The notes: generated from the sequence alone by a model not told the origin. A stretch of DNA of 64,000 bases from CAKOSP01 sp964370545 (GCA_964370545.1 CAYJJQ010000002.1:1-64000), one strand, 5' to 3'. Numbered from the stretch's first letter, positions 44,060 through 53,956 are shown. Numbers and translations are program-made.

Positions 44060-45868
44060 TTATTTTATAATCCTTTCAAGCACAGTTTTTATTTGATCTT
44101 TACTAAATGGTTTTGCTACATAGTCAGAAAAACCTAGTTTAATATATTTGTTTTTAGCTCCACTTATTGCATCTGCTGTTAATGCTATTACCGGCGTGTT
44201 AAAGTTTACATCTTCCTTTAATCTGATATATGTTTCTTCCCCACTTATCCCAGGCATCATTATATCCATTAGTATTACATCGTATTTATTTTCTTTTACT
44301 TTATTTATTGCTTCTTCTCCACTTGTTACTTCTGTTATTTCTAAACCTAGCGGAGTTAACGCTCTTCTTGCTACTTTTATATTAAGAAGGTTATCATCTA
44401 CTACAAGCACTTTCTTACCTGCTAAATTACTATCTACTTTTACATCCAACATTTCTACTTCTGCTGGTTTATTCATCTTACTTATTTTCTGTGGTATTTG
44501 CACTACAAATAAACTTCCATATCCAAAGTTTGATTGTATATTTATTTTTCCTCCCAGTAGTTCTACTAGCTGTTTAGTTATAGCCAGTCCTAATCCTGTT
44601 CCTTCTGTTGTTGTATTTTTTGCTACATCTAATCTATCAAATTTATTAAACAGTCTATCTACATGTTCTTTTTTTATTCCTCTTCCTGTATCTTCTACTG
44701 AAAATACTATTAAACTTGTATCATTTTTATTTATACATCTTGCATTTATATTTATTTTTCCTTTTTCTGTATATTTATAAGCATTTGATACTACATTATT
44801 TACTATTTGTTTTACATGGTTCTTATCTCCATATAATTCATGTGGAAAATCTACTGCTATATCTGTTGTTACTTCTATATCTTTTCCTTCTATTCTAAAT
44901 GAATTCATTTTTATTGTATCTTTTAGTATTTCTTCAAAGTTATATTCAGTATTTATTACTTCTATTTTTTGACTCTCTATTTTAGATATATCTATTATAT
45001 TTCCTACTATTTCTAAAAGTGTTTTAGATGCACTTACTACATCTGTTGCATCTTCTTTCAAACTTTCATCTAGTTTATCACTTTCTAGCATATCTTCTGA
45101 TAAACCTACTATTGCATTAAGCGGAGTTCTTATTTCATGACTCATACTTGATAAGAAATCTGATTTTGCTTCATTTGCTTTTTTCGCTTCTAATACCGCT
45201 ACATTTAATTGGCTTACCATTTTCATATCCGGATTTTCTATTGTAAAAACCATAATGAAATTTATAAATGTTAAAGTAATTGAAATTACAATCATATATG
45301 GATCAAGTATATAAATTCCTAACAAACCTATAGCTAACAAAATATATGCAAATAACGGAAAATGCTTTTTACTTATATTTTTATAGTTTTTTAAAACCAC
45401 AATTAATGACATGAACAAAAATATGGCACATGCTCCAAATAAGATATAAGGGCTATATCCTGCCACTGAAACTCTATTTTGATTATCAATTATAATATCC
45501 ACATTAGTTACTATACAACCAATACATAAAATAGCCGTTATAGGAATTAAATATGTAAATAATTTTCTAATATCTTTTTTGGAAGTTTTATTAGTTGTAA
45601 TTAAATATATGTAAGCAAACATACCTGCATTATATGTAATTAATAATATAAAATCTATTTTATTTATGATAGCAATTGTAGTAGCAGATAATACATCCAC
45701 ACTTAAAATTTGTAAAACTGATACAAGAAAACTATCTATTAAAGAAATGATTATCATATAAGAAAATATTTTATTTTCAAATAAATTAATTCTCTCTTTA
45801 AAAAAATAAAATACAACTAATAATGTAGCAAAAAAGAATGAACAAACAGGTAATAAGAAACCACTCAT
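44060..45868 (-). CDS. hybrid sensor histidine kinase with membrane sensor and receiver domain
   Basis: About 602 residues from the ATG at 45868 with AGAGGTG upstream. Seven hydrophobic segments (residues about 1-215), then HisKA with His244 in MSHEIRTPLNAI, HATPase with N box NVVSNAYKYTEKG, G boxes DTGRGI and GTGLGLAI, and a receiver domain (about 485-602) with VVDD, phospho-acceptor Asp in VILMDIMMPG, and the late Lys (YVAKPF). No output domain and no cognate regulator is adjacent, so the phosphate must pass to a partner elsewhere or the protein acts in a relay. Signal unknown. Confidence 0.9.
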   Translation of the reverse strand: MSGFLLPVCSFFFATLLVVFYFFKERINLFENKIFSYMIIISLIDSFLVSVLQILSVDVLSATTIAIINKIDFILLITYNAGMFAYIYLITTNKTSKKDIRKLFTYLIPITAILCIGCIVTNVDIIIDNQNRVSVAGYSPYILFGACAIFLFMSLIVVLKNYKNISKKHFPLFAYILLAIGLLGIYILDPYMIVISITLTFINFIMVFTIENPDMKMVSQLNVAVLEAKKANEAKSDFLSSMSHEIRTPLNAIVGLSEDMLESDKLDESLKEDATDVVSASKTLLEIVGNIIDISKIESQKIEVINTEYNFEEILKDTIKMNSFRIEGKDIEVTTDIAVDFPHELYGDKNHVKQIVNNVVSNAYKYTEKGKININARCINKNDTSLIVFSVEDTGRGIKKEHVDRLFNKFDRLDVAKNTTTEGTGLGLAITKQLVELLGGKINIQSNFGYGSLFVVQIPQKISKMNKPAEVEMLDVKVDSNLAGKKVLVVDDNLLNIKVARRALTPLGLEITEVTSGEEAINKVKENKYDVILMDIMMPGISGEETYIRLKEDVNFNTPVIALTADAISGAKNKYIKLGFSDYVAKPFSKDQIKTVLERIIK

Positions 45869-45921
45869 ATAATACACCTCTTCTAGTATACATTATAGCA
45901 TGTAAGATAATAATTATAAAT

Positions 45922-45945
45922 AAAAAAAACTAGTTTCCTAGTTAT
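45922..45945 (-). terminator. terminator after the acyltransferase gene
   Basis: AACTAG and CTAGTT pair around TTTC, followed by T tract in the minus direction. Confidence 0.65.
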
Positions 45946-47549
45946 TTATTTAAGTTATCTATTGTAGTAGAAATATTATTTTTAAGTCTAACTTTTTGTT
46001 TGTTAGCTAAATATCGCTTAGTTGGAATGCTTACATTATTTAAATTAGTTACTTCAGTTGATGTATTTATCATTCTATTTAAATCAATAGGAAATGCTTC
46101 ATCAATCGTGGTAATATATTTATCCTCAAATGAATAGTAAAATTCTAATTCATCAATATAATATTCCGGTTGTTTTTTTAATCTATCTAATTCCATTTTC
46201 CAATTATAATACAATTCTTTTCTTTCAACTTTTTTAAATGCAGTCCATAGTTGTTTATCTTCCATAGTTAAATTAGAAAAGTTAAATTCAATTTCTTCAG
46301 AATTATCATAATTCTTAGTAACATTTATTATTTCTAATAGATATCTTTTTAAATTTGATTTGTCTTTTATATTAATTAACAAATCAATTAAATTTTCTAC
46401 TTCTTCATTTCTAAAATGAGCTGGTATGTAATTCATAAATTCTTCTTTAGTTGTATTCTCATTATTATGAATATAATTAATCATTTTATAGATTAATGGT
46501 AAATGTAAATATGAATTGAAATTTTCAAAAGGATTTCTATACGTTAAATAATATTCGTCATAATAATTAACTCTAGCTTCATACATTAATTCCATTTTAG
46601 CACTTGCCATTAAATCTCTTTGATACTTCGTTGCAAAATATGTACAGTAATTAGCTAGTTGTTTCAACTGAGTATAAAACTCTACATTAATTGATTGATT
46701 AATATGTTTTTTTATTTCGTCTTCTTTAGTAAAATAATGTTTTACATAAGAGTATGCTTCATTTATAACTTCTTCTTCATTTTTAATGTCCTCATCATTT
46801 ATAATTCTATCTATAAATTTTAATGCCCCATTTTTTTCTTGCATTAGTTTATTATTATTTAATACACTTACATTATTATTCATGTACTCTTCAACTAAGT
46901 TTTTAATTAAATTTTTAGTATATAATACTGGATCAAATAACGCTCCTCTGTAACCAAAACTATTTTTAAAATGTGTTATAGTTGATTCTGGCAGAATATA
47001 ACCATTGTTAATAATTGCCGCTTTATAAGCTCCTGGGAAGATATCGTTTACTACCATATTATCCGAAGTACACCAAACACCCTCAGAGAAGACTAAAGTA
47101 TCTCCTCCTTTAGAAGATAAATAAGAAACTTTAGGAATAGCATTTTTTCTACTTATTTCATTATCTCTATTAACTGGTAATATTCCAATTAAATATAATG
47201 GAAAAGTATCGCCTGTTCTATAAACAGAATCAATGTTTCCAAATAAAATATAAGCAGAAAAATTTGTTGTTATTAGCGAAGTTACAACATCATCTTTATA
47301 TCCATGAGTAGGAGTAACAATTACAGGTCTCCCATTTGGCGATATTTTTTCTTCTAAAATTGTTTTATGTTTATATGGATTAAATATATTTTTCAAAGCA
47401 AAATGCATTACAGGATATATTCTTTTTCTATTATTTATAGATTTTTCATCTATATATTTAGACGGATCTTCACCTAAAAATTTATCTACAATTCCATTTC
47501 TTTCTATAAACTCTTCCCATGTAGCTGTCTTTTTATCAAATTTTTTCAT
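45942..47549 (-). CDS. PlsC-like acyltransferase domain protein
   Basis: 535 residues. Residues about 70-200 carry the ordered motifs of glycerolipid acyltransferases: HxxxxD in THGYKDD, GILPVNRDN (the G-x-I-x-x-R block), VFSEGVW (in place of FPEGTR) and a later Pro in YILPES. The C-terminal 300 residues are helical and charged and match nothing I know. No membrane spans are evident. It probably acylates a lysophosphatidic-acid-like or sugar-lipid acceptor, but the unusual third motif and long extension make the substrate uncertain. GGGGG precedes the ATG. Confidence 0.62.
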   Translation of the reverse strand: MKKFDKKTATWEEFIERNGIVDKFLGEDPSKYIDEKSINNRKRIYPVMHFALKNIFNPYKHKTILEEKISPNGRPVIVTPTHGYKDDVVTSLITTNFSAYILFGNIDSVYRTGDTFPLYLIGILPVNRDNEISRKNAIPKVSYLSSKGGDTLVFSEGVWCTSDNMVVNDIFPGAYKAAIINNGYILPESTITHFKNSFGYRGALFDPVLYTKNLIKNLVEEYMNNNVSVLNNNKLMQEKNGALKFIDRIINDEDIKNEEEVINEAYSYVKHYFTKEDEIKKHINQSINVEFYTQLKQLANYCTYFATKYQRDLMASAKMELMYEARVNYYDEYYLTYRNPFENFNSYLHLPLIYKMINYIHNNENTTKEEFMNYIPAHFRNEEVENLIDLLINIKDKSNLKRYLLEIINVTKNYDNSEEIEFNFSNLTMEDKQLWTAFKKVERKELYYNWKMELDRLKKQPEYYIDELEFYYSFEDKYITTIDEAFPIDLNRMINTSTEVTNLNNVSIPTKRYLANKQKVRLKNNISTTIDNLNK

Positions 47550-47612
47550 ATTTTCCCCCTTGTTAATGAAAATATTATAACATTTTGTAGCATATATGTC
47601 AATTTATTACAT

Positions 47613-47637
47613 AAAAAAACATACAATTGTATGTTTT
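47613..47637 (-). terminator. terminator after the 47636 gene
   Basis: AAAACATACAA and TTGTATGTTTT form a near-perfect palindrome at the stop, followed by T tract in the minus direction. Confidence 0.7.
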
Positions 47638-48913
47638 AAAATTTTCTATATTTAGGATAAATTTTAGCCACTGCTATATATATTATAATTCCTGCTATAA
47701 TTAATATTCCAGCAATTAATATAGTATTGTATAAGTAACTTATAGGAACCATATCATTATTTGAACTTTCTATTACATTACCTATATTTGATTTAGTTAA
47801 AAAATAGGAAGAACAATGTTCAATCTCTGTTTCTACGTATCCATTTAATACTTTTAAATTAGTTTCCTTAATTTCTAATTTATTAGTTTCTTCATTAAAA
47901 TAATATAAATTAATTATTTCGTCATTTATGTAATGATTTCCTACATATACTTTAATTTTAGTTCCTACAGGAAGTTCTCCAGTATGCTCAAAATCTAGAT
48001 ATATTCCTTTGGCATAATTAGCTGCTTGATCTATTTCGCTAGGTATAGTTGATGATAAATTTAATTTGAAATTAAATGAATCAGTTTTATCAATTTTGTT
48101 TCCATCTAATTGCCAACTATATATAATTTTATTTTCATTATTATAATAATCTAAATTAACTATTTTTTTTGATGATTTTATAGAATCAATTATTTCAGTT
48201 GATAGGACATCACTATCACCTAATTTTATATTTATATTAGTTTCATCAGTTTGAAGCAGTGTTATTAAATCCCCTAAAGATGGCATAGATTCTCTATTTA
48301 CTTTTAATGTGTACGTTTTTCTATCTCCATTTTCTGCTTTAATAACTATATCAAATATCATATCGCCTTCAACTAAAGCTTTACTCCCAGCTCCATACAC
48401 ACTTGCCTTAGAATCTTCCGCTAGAGCAATAATATTTATTTGATCTACTTCATTTGAAACATTTAAAGTATATATATTATCACTTTCTTTATTTACTTCA
48501 TAACCCTCGACTGTTAAACTTTCCAGATTGTTATTAGAAGATAGATTAACTACTTCTTTATCTTTTACTGTTACATTAATACTATAAGTATTAGTAAGAA
48601 CTTCTTCATCATATGTTGATACATCATGCAATACAACTTTAATAGTCGTTGTACCTTCTTTTATACCTTTTACATTAACTTTAACTGTGTTATTGTCTAC
48701 CCATGTTGTGCCTACATCAACTGTTGCTATGCTAATATTCGAAGATGATACAACTATTTGACCTGCTGAATTACTAGCAGTAATGTTAAATGAGACAGTT
48801 TTACCTGTTTCAATATTTAAATTTGATACAGATGGTTTTACACTTCCTGCTGCAAGTATATTATTAGGAATAATTAATAATCCAATTAACAATATTATAA
48901 TTATTTTCTTCAC
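47636..48913 (-). CDS. secreted, membrane-anchored protein with Ig-like and cadherin-like domains
   Basis: 425 residues from a GTG that follows the stop of the upstream protease gene directly; the GGAGG is inside that gene's last codons. Signal peptide to about residue 21, a bacterial Ig-like domain (about 25-118; SNLNIETGKTVSFNITA, GTTTIKVVL), a cadherin-like beta-sandwich (about 125-210; LESLTVEGYEVNKESDNIYTL, DRKTYTLKVNRE), a further beta domain (about 215-375) and a C-terminal span with basic tail (KIYPKYRKF). No sortase motif, so anchored by the span. Partner of the protease is likely because of tight coupling. Confidence 0.75.
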   Translation of the reverse strand: MKKIIIILLIGLLIIPNNILAAGSVKPSVSNLNIETGKTVSFNITASNSAGQIVVSSSNISIATVDVGTTWVDNNTVKVNVKGIKEGTTTIKVVLHDVSTYDEEVLTNTYSINVTVKDKEVVNLSSNNNLESLTVEGYEVNKESDNIYTLNVSNEVDQINIIALAEDSKASVYGAGSKALVEGDMIFDIVIKAENGDRKTYTLKVNRESMPSLGDLITLLQTDETNINIKLGDSDVLSTEIIDSIKSSKKIVNLDYYNNENKIIYSWQLDGNKIDKTDSFNFKLNLSSTIPSEIDQAANYAKGIYLDFEHTGELPVGTKIKVYVGNHYINDEIINLYYFNEETNKLEIKETNLKVLNGYVETEIEHCSSYFLTKSNIGNVIESSNNDMVPISYLYNTILIAGILIIAGIIIYIAVAKIYPKYRKF

Positions 48914-51900
48914 TTAGTTACCTCCACTCATTATATGATTTTTTATCCTTACATAATCTAATGCTGAGATCTTACCATCGTAGTTAGCATCTCCAGCTAA
49001 TAAATTATAACTATTTAATATTGACTCATTCATTATATGATTCTTTATTCTTACATAGTCTAATGAAGATATTTTACCATCAGGATATACATCTCCTAGT
49101 ACTATTAATATTTTTTCTTCTGTAAAATCTGATATACCATTACCAACTAAACTGATACTAAATTTATATCCTGTAGCATATCTTTCATTTGTAATTAACT
49201 TATCTTCCTGATTGTAAAAATTATAACTTACAGTAGTTGAAAATACATTAATTGAATTTTTTAAACTACTAGTATAATTATTAAAATCTTTAATAATTAA
49301 ATAATTACCATTTTCAACTACATAAGCATCATAATCACTTATCCCATAAATAATCACTTTATTACTTCCGTAATAATCTTCATATGTATCACTAGTTATT
49401 TTATAATGAACTGTATACTCTCCAATTTCTTTAAATTCAGGCAAAGTAGCTAAATCATAATTTGTATTATTTATTGAGTATTTTATTTCATGATTACCTG
49501 GTTTTAAATTAAGGTCTATTGTATGATAATTTCCGTCATAATAACCTGTATAATCTAGTGAATAATTATATACTGATTCAGTAATTTTAAAAGAAGAATT
49601 TATATAAATATCAATGTTTTCAACAACAGAATATCTAACTAAATCATTTGGTGTATATTTAGCTTTATATGCAACGTTACCCTCTGTTGTAATTACTTGA
49701 TTAGGATTCATCCATTCAAAGTTATTAGGCAATGATATCTCTGATAATTTTTGACCTACAAAAGCTTCTAAATTAGTTGGAACTGTATAACTAGGCATCA
49801 TTTTAGGTAATACATTAACTGTTACATTAATATTATCAACTACTTGATAAGTATTTTGATCTTCAGGAGTATATCTAACTTTATACGTTATATTACCCGT
49901 TTGTGTTAATTTAGTATCTGGATTCATCCATTCAAAATTATTGGGCAAATTAATATCAGATAATTTTTGATCAATATATGCTTCTAAACCAGTTGGTATA
50001 GTATAATTAGGTATACTTTTATTTACTACTATCGGAACATTCACAGATACTTTCATAGTATAATCAATATAACTTGATACTGTTATATAAGTATCTCCAG
50101 CACTTATACTGTTTCCATTTTGATATGTAATTTGAAGATCATCAGTAATTATTAAACTCTCTTTAGAATAGTTTTCATAATTTACTTCCATTCTCATATT
50201 AACTGAAGATGGGTCGATTACATCATTTATTTCGAATGAATTATTAGATAAAGTTACAATAGGATTAATTAATATATAATCTAAATTATTATCATTTGCA
50301 TAACTATGTGCTTCTGAATTTTTTTGAACCCATAGTGTAGAATCAATATCAAATGCATTATCTGAAATATTGATAACATTATTAGGAATATATATATTTT
50401 TAGCACTTATATTATTTAATGCCCCTGATCTTATAGTAGTAATTGTTTCTGGAATAATAACTTTTCTTATATTGGAGTCTCCAAATAATAAATTAGAACT
50501 TAATTCAGTTATTTTAGTTCCATTAACAGTATTAGGAATATATAAAATCATGGCGTTTCCAGAATATCCTGTTAAACTATTTCCTGATGCAGTCCAAGCA
50601 AAGCTTGTCCCTATACCAGATATGTTTAAATTTATTTGATGACCTTGGTACATAATTGATATCAATTGAGATCCAGAAATCAACGGATTATAATTTAATA
50701 TTTCTGCTCCTTCTAAATCAATTATTTCTTTTATATCAGTCGTTCCATCGCTATACTCTATATTAAAATGAACATTTTCTAAATTTGTTAAACTATTATA
50801 CGTAAAATTATCTCTATCTTCATATGTATATCTTACCACTTCAAAGTTAGTAATAGTTGCGTCCTCTGTCGGAGGATTAATAATTGAAGGTATTTCTTCT
50901 TGTGAAAAACTATCAATATCTATAAAACCATGTCCATAATATGCGTCTTTACCTATAGATCCGAGATCTGTTGAATGAATTTTTAACATTTCAATCACTG
51001 TTGATAAATTATAGTTTTTATTATAACTTTTTAATATACCTACCATACTAGCAACATGCGGAGCTGCCATTGAAGTTCCATTTTTAATTCCATTGATGCT
51101 ATTTATATTTCCCCCAGGCGCCGCAAAGTCTATTGTATCTCCATAGTTAGAAAACCATGATTTAGATAAATTCTGGTCTACAGATGCTATAGATATGGTG
51201 TTATCATAACTTGATGGATAATGTAAATTACTAGTATTATCATTACCAGCTGCTGCTACCATTATAATATCTTTATTTTCAGCCATGGTAATAGCTTGAT
51301 AATAAGCAGTATTAGATTGATATGAACCAAAACTCATGTTAATAACATCAGCCAAATCATATCTTACAATATAATTTATAGCATTTATGATATTAAGTGT
51401 ATTAATACTTGTACTATCAGATACTTTTATAGGTAATATTTTAATATTTTTAGGTGTTGATTCAGCTATTGTACCTGCGATATGAGTACCATGTCCATCA
51501 TTATCATACATTATATCAACATAATCATATGCATTATAAGTATCTGCAATTTTATTTGTATAATGAGTATTAAATAAATCAATATCCAATCCAGTATCTA
51601 TAATTGCTATTACTACGTCTTCTAAATTTTTTGTATTAGCAACAGATGTTGCCGTATCTAAACCAGTTGCTTCTACTCCCCATGAGTTATATGTAGCATT
51701 TGTATTTGTGTTAGTGATAGTATAAGTTACATTTTCTTCAACAGTAAGAACCCCTTTTATATTTTTTAAATATACTAAGGCATCTTCTTTATCTTGCTCT
51801 GTTTTATATTGTATAAAATATTGATTATTAGGAGCCGCTACTATTTTAGTCGCTTTATCATCAACAATATTTGTTTCTGAAATAACAATTAATATATTAT

Positions 51901-52096
51901 CTTGATTATTTTCTTTTGTAATACTTTTTACTTCTTCAAAGTATTTATTTATTTCTTCTTCAGTATATTCATCTATGTTTATAAGATTTATAACTGCCTG
52001 AGTATCAGTTGTATTTTCTTTATTAAATACAATAAATAGACTGATACTACTAACAATAAATATTAAGCTTAAAAAACAAATTAATTTACTTCTCAT
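48914..52096 (-). CDS. secreted subtilisin-like serine protease (S8) with C-terminal dockerin
   Basis: 1060 residues. Signal-anchor at 7-25, an I9-like propeptide (about 35-130), then the S8 domain with Asp167 (IIDTGLD), His202 (DGHGTHIAGT), oxyanion Asn285 (AAGND) and Ser342 (GTSMAAPHV). A BspA-like leucine-rich segment (about 510-590), two Ig-like repeats of about 75 residues each beginning YTIPTGLEA and YTVPTNLEA with shared NLPNNFEWMNP, and a C-terminal type I dockerin-like pair: GDVYPDGKISSLDYVRIKNHI and GDANYDGKISALDYVRIKNHI. Dockerins bind cohesin modules, none of which is in the window. Likely a surface or secreted protease. Confidence 0.9.
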   Translation of the reverse strand: MRSKLICFLSLIFIVSSISLFIVFNKENTTDTQAVINLINIDEYTEEEINKYFEEVKSITKENNQDNILIVISETNIVDDKATKIVAAPNNQYFIQYKTEQDKEDALVYLKNIKGVLTVEENVTYTITNTNTNATYNSWGVEATGLDTATSVANTKNLEDVVIAIIDTGLDIDLFNTHYTNKIADTYNAYDYVDIMYDNDGHGTHIAGTIAESTPKNIKILPIKVSDSTSINTLNIINAINYIVRYDLADVINMSFGSYQSNTAYYQAITMAENKDIIMVAAAGNDNTSNLHYPSSYDNTISIASVDQNLSKSWFSNYGDTIDFAAPGGNINSINGIKNGTSMAAPHVASMVGILKSYNKNYNLSTVIEMLKIHSTDLGSIGKDAYYGHGFIDIDSFSQEEIPSIINPPTEDATITNFEVVRYTYEDRDNFTYNSLTNLENVHFNIEYSDGTTDIKEIIDLEGAEILNYNPLISGSQLISIMYQGHQINLNISGIGTSFAWTASGNSLTGYSGNAMILYIPNTVNGTKITELSSNLLFGDSNIRKVIIPETITTIRSGALNNISAKNIYIPNNVINISDNAFDIDSTLWVQKNSEAHSYANDNNLDYILINPIVTLSNNSFEINDVIDPSSVNMRMEVNYENYSKESLIITDDLQITYQNGNSISAGDTYITVSSYIDYTMKVSVNVPIVVNKSIPNYTIPTGLEAYIDQKLSDINLPNNFEWMNPDTKLTQTGNITYKVRYTPEDQNTYQVVDNINVTVNVLPKMMPSYTVPTNLEAFVGQKLSEISLPNNFEWMNPNQVITTEGNVAYKAKYTPNDLVRYSVVENIDIYINSSFKITESVYNYSLDYTGYYDGNYHTIDLNLKPGNHEIKYSINNTNYDLATLPEFKEIGEYTVHYKITSDTYEDYYGSNKVIIYGISDYDAYVVENGNYLIIKDFNNYTSSLKNSINVFSTTVSYNFYNQEDKLITNERYATGYKFSISLVGNGISDFTEEKILIVLGDVYPDGKISSLDYVRIKNHIMNESILNSYNLLAGDANYDGKISALDYVRIKNHIMSGGN

Positions 52097-52158
52097 ACCT
52101 CAACTACCTTACTATACCCTATTATTTTTATTATAACATAAATAGTTACATAATTATA

Positions 52159-52186
52159 AAAAAAATAACTAATTATTTAGTTATTT
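52159..52186 (-). terminator. terminator after mscS
   Basis: AATAACTAA and TTAGTTATT pair around a short loop at the stop, with a T tract in the minus direction. Confidence 0.7.
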
Positions 52187-52999
52187 CTTACTAATTATAT
52201 TCACATAGTTATATGGTATTTCAATTTTTTCTTTATCAAATCTTTTCTTTAAATTATAATTAAAATTAAATAAATTATCATAAGCTTCACCAACATCTTT
52301 ACCCCAAATCCAAGCTCTTATTTCTATTCCTGAATCTGCAAAATTAACTACTTTTACCCTTGGAAATTCAATATCAGCACTATCTTTAATATAATTTATA
52401 TCACAAGAATTTAATATTTCTTCTCGCATAATTTTAAGTACTCTATCTATATCTTCATTATATCCTACTTGATAATCTTTAAATAATACTATTTCATTAT
52501 TAGTAAAATCATAATTTTCTACTGCCAGTGTATTTAATAAACTATTTGGTATTATTTCTCTTTGATTATTAATAGTTTTAATAATTGTATGTCTAAATGA
52601 TATTTCTTCAACTGTTCCTCCTATTTTAAGTTCAGGTAAATTGATAAAATCTCCTACTTCAAAAGGTTTATTTAATATTAATTCAAATGAACTAATAAAA
52701 TTAGTTAAACTTTCTTTAAAAGCTAAACTAAGTACCCCTACTCCAATACCCAGTGCTGATAATAAAGTTACAGAAATGGATTCAAACAACTCAAACTGAG
52801 CTAGTGCTAGTAATATACCTATAGAATATACAACCAATGTTTTAATTTTTCTAACAAAGATTAATACTGTCGTTAGCTGTTTATTTTTCTTCTTTTTTAT
52901 AATTCTATTTATTATTGAACTAATAATTTTATTTGCAACAATCGTTACAAAAACAATAACTATTGCCATGATAACCTGTGCACTAAAATATTTACTCAT
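52181..52999 (-). CDS. mscS: small-conductance mechanosensitive channel MscS
   Basis: 272 residues: three N-terminal spans, the pore helix with LLSALGIGVGVLSLAFKESLTNF, the beta domain FEVGDFINLPELKIGGTVEEISFRHTII and the NSLL...ENYDF segment, then the alpha/beta cage. It opens under hypo-osmotic stress. AGAGG precedes the ATG, which overlaps the end of the VTT-domain gene by four bases. Confidence 0.93.
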   Translation of the reverse strand: MSKYFSAQVIMAIVIVFVTIVANKIISSIINRIIKKKKNKQLTTVLIFVRKIKTLVVYSIGILLALAQFELFESISVTLLSALGIGVGVLSLAFKESLTNFISSFELILNKPFEVGDFINLPELKIGGTVEEISFRHTIIKTINNQREIIPNSLLNTLAVENYDFTNNEIVLFKDYQVGYNEDIDRVLKIMREEILNSCDINYIKDSADIEFPRVKVVNFADSGIEIRAWIWGKDVGEAYDNLFNFNYNLKKRFDKEKIEIPYNYVNIISKK

Positions 53000-53592
53000 A
53001 ATTTTACCTCTTTCTTCATCAAAATCTTATTTACAATATAACTTATTAAATATGCTATTAAAAGTATAATGCCAATCATTATCAATGTTTTTATATCTCT
53101 TATATTTTCATAAACTCCGTTACCTACTATTCCCCAAAACAATACTAAAAATAATTTACCTATTATTAACGAAATTAAATATTTTTTTGTTGAAATACTT
53201 GTTAATCCAGCCAAGGTGTTAATTAAAAACGCTGGAGAAAATGGTATTGCAATTATCATAGACAGTTTTATTAAGTTAAGTTTATTTATATAATCATAAC
53301 TTTTTTTAATTTTCGTTTTTTTATTAGCGTATTTTAAAAACTTTTTATTCAAACCTTTCTTTATAGCTAAAAAAGCAAGTAAACTTCCAATTATAGTAAA
53401 TATCCAGGATATTAAAATACCTATTATAAATCCAAAGGCTAAAATATTAACAGTAACAAAAGCTACTAGTGGTAATATTGGAATAAAGGCTTCTCCAATT
53501 ATAAACAAACATGAAAAAATCGGAGCATATATACCCATGCTAAGTAAAAAACTATCTATAGTAATTGTTATTTCATTTATTATTTCATTCAT
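52996..53592 (-). CDS. VTT/DedA-type membrane protein
   Basis: 198 residues from the ATG at 53592. Five or so spans with the VTT (SNARE-associated) pattern: FIIGEAFIPILPLVAFVTVNILAFG early, and IPFSPAFLINTLAGLTSISTKKYL late. Such TVP38/DedA-type proteins are linked to lipid flipping and membrane homeostasis. No ribosome binding site; TATAAT (53599-53604) ends six bases before the ATG, so the transcript is probably leaderless. Overlaps mscS by four bases, suggesting a shared operon. Confidence 0.8.
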   Translation of the reverse strand: MNEIINEITITIDSFLLSMGIYAPIFSCLFIIGEAFIPILPLVAFVTVNILAFGFIIGILISWIFTIIGSLLAFLAIKKGLNKKFLKYANKKTKIKKSYDYINKLNLIKLSMIIAIPFSPAFLINTLAGLTSISTKKYLISLIIGKLFLVLFWGIVGNGVYENIRDIKTLIMIGIILLIAYLISYIVNKILMKKEVKL

Positions 53593-53598
53593 AATATT

Positions 53599-53604
53599 AT
53601 TATA
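53599..53604 (-). promoter_or_regulatory. -10 box close to the start codon of the VTT gene
   Basis: TATAAT on the minus strand with six bases before the ATG at 53592 and no ribosome binding site between. Suggests a leaderless message. Confidence 0.45.
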
Positions 53605-53632
53605 CACTAAAATAAATAAATAATATAGTCTA

Positions 53633-53893
53633 TTACTTCATCATTACTTGTGTAACATCATAACCATAATATTCTAAATAACTTACTGTTTTCTTACTTA
53701 AAGTACCTTTATTACACGTTATATAATATTTATCATTTTTATTTAAGTAATTTTTGTGGTTATAAATTAATTTTTCATAATATATATTCGTGCTACTTGG
53801 ATGATGATATTCATTTTTATAATCTATAGGATGTCTTACATCTATTAACTTTCCCATATATTCACTATAATTTTCTATATTTATTTTTTTCAT
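53633..53893 (-). CDS. rhodanese-like domain protein
   Basis: 86 residues from the ATG at 53893. A single short rhodanese domain: LIDVRHPIDYKNEYHHPSSTNI and YYITCNKGTLSKKTVSYLEYYGYDV, with the catalytic Cys in TCNKGT. It would carry a persulfide sulfur. The domain is close to the minimum size. No ribosome binding site; the sequence TATAATGATTAATATG leads straight into the ATG, so the message is probably leaderless. Monocistronic or first in an operon with the VTT gene. Confidence 0.82.
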   Translation of the reverse strand: MKKINIENYSEYMGKLIDVRHPIDYKNEYHHPSSTNIYYEKLIYNHKNYLNKNDKYYITCNKGTLSKKTVSYLEYYGYDVTQVMMK

Positions 53894-53900
53894 ATTAATC

Positions 53901-53906
53901 ATTATA
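53901..53906 (-). promoter_or_regulatory. -10 box close to the start codon of the rhodanese gene
   Basis: TATAAT with seven bases (GATTAAT) before the ATG at 53893; same geometry as rlmN. Confidence 0.45.
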
Positions 53907-53931
53907 ATATATGCAAATATATTAAATGCAA

Positions 53932-53956
53932 ATAAAAAAATAGCCTAGCTATTTTC
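53932..53956 (-). terminator. terminator after virD4
   Basis: AAAATAGC and GCTATTTT pair around CTA, followed by T tract in the minus direction. Confidence 0.7.
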
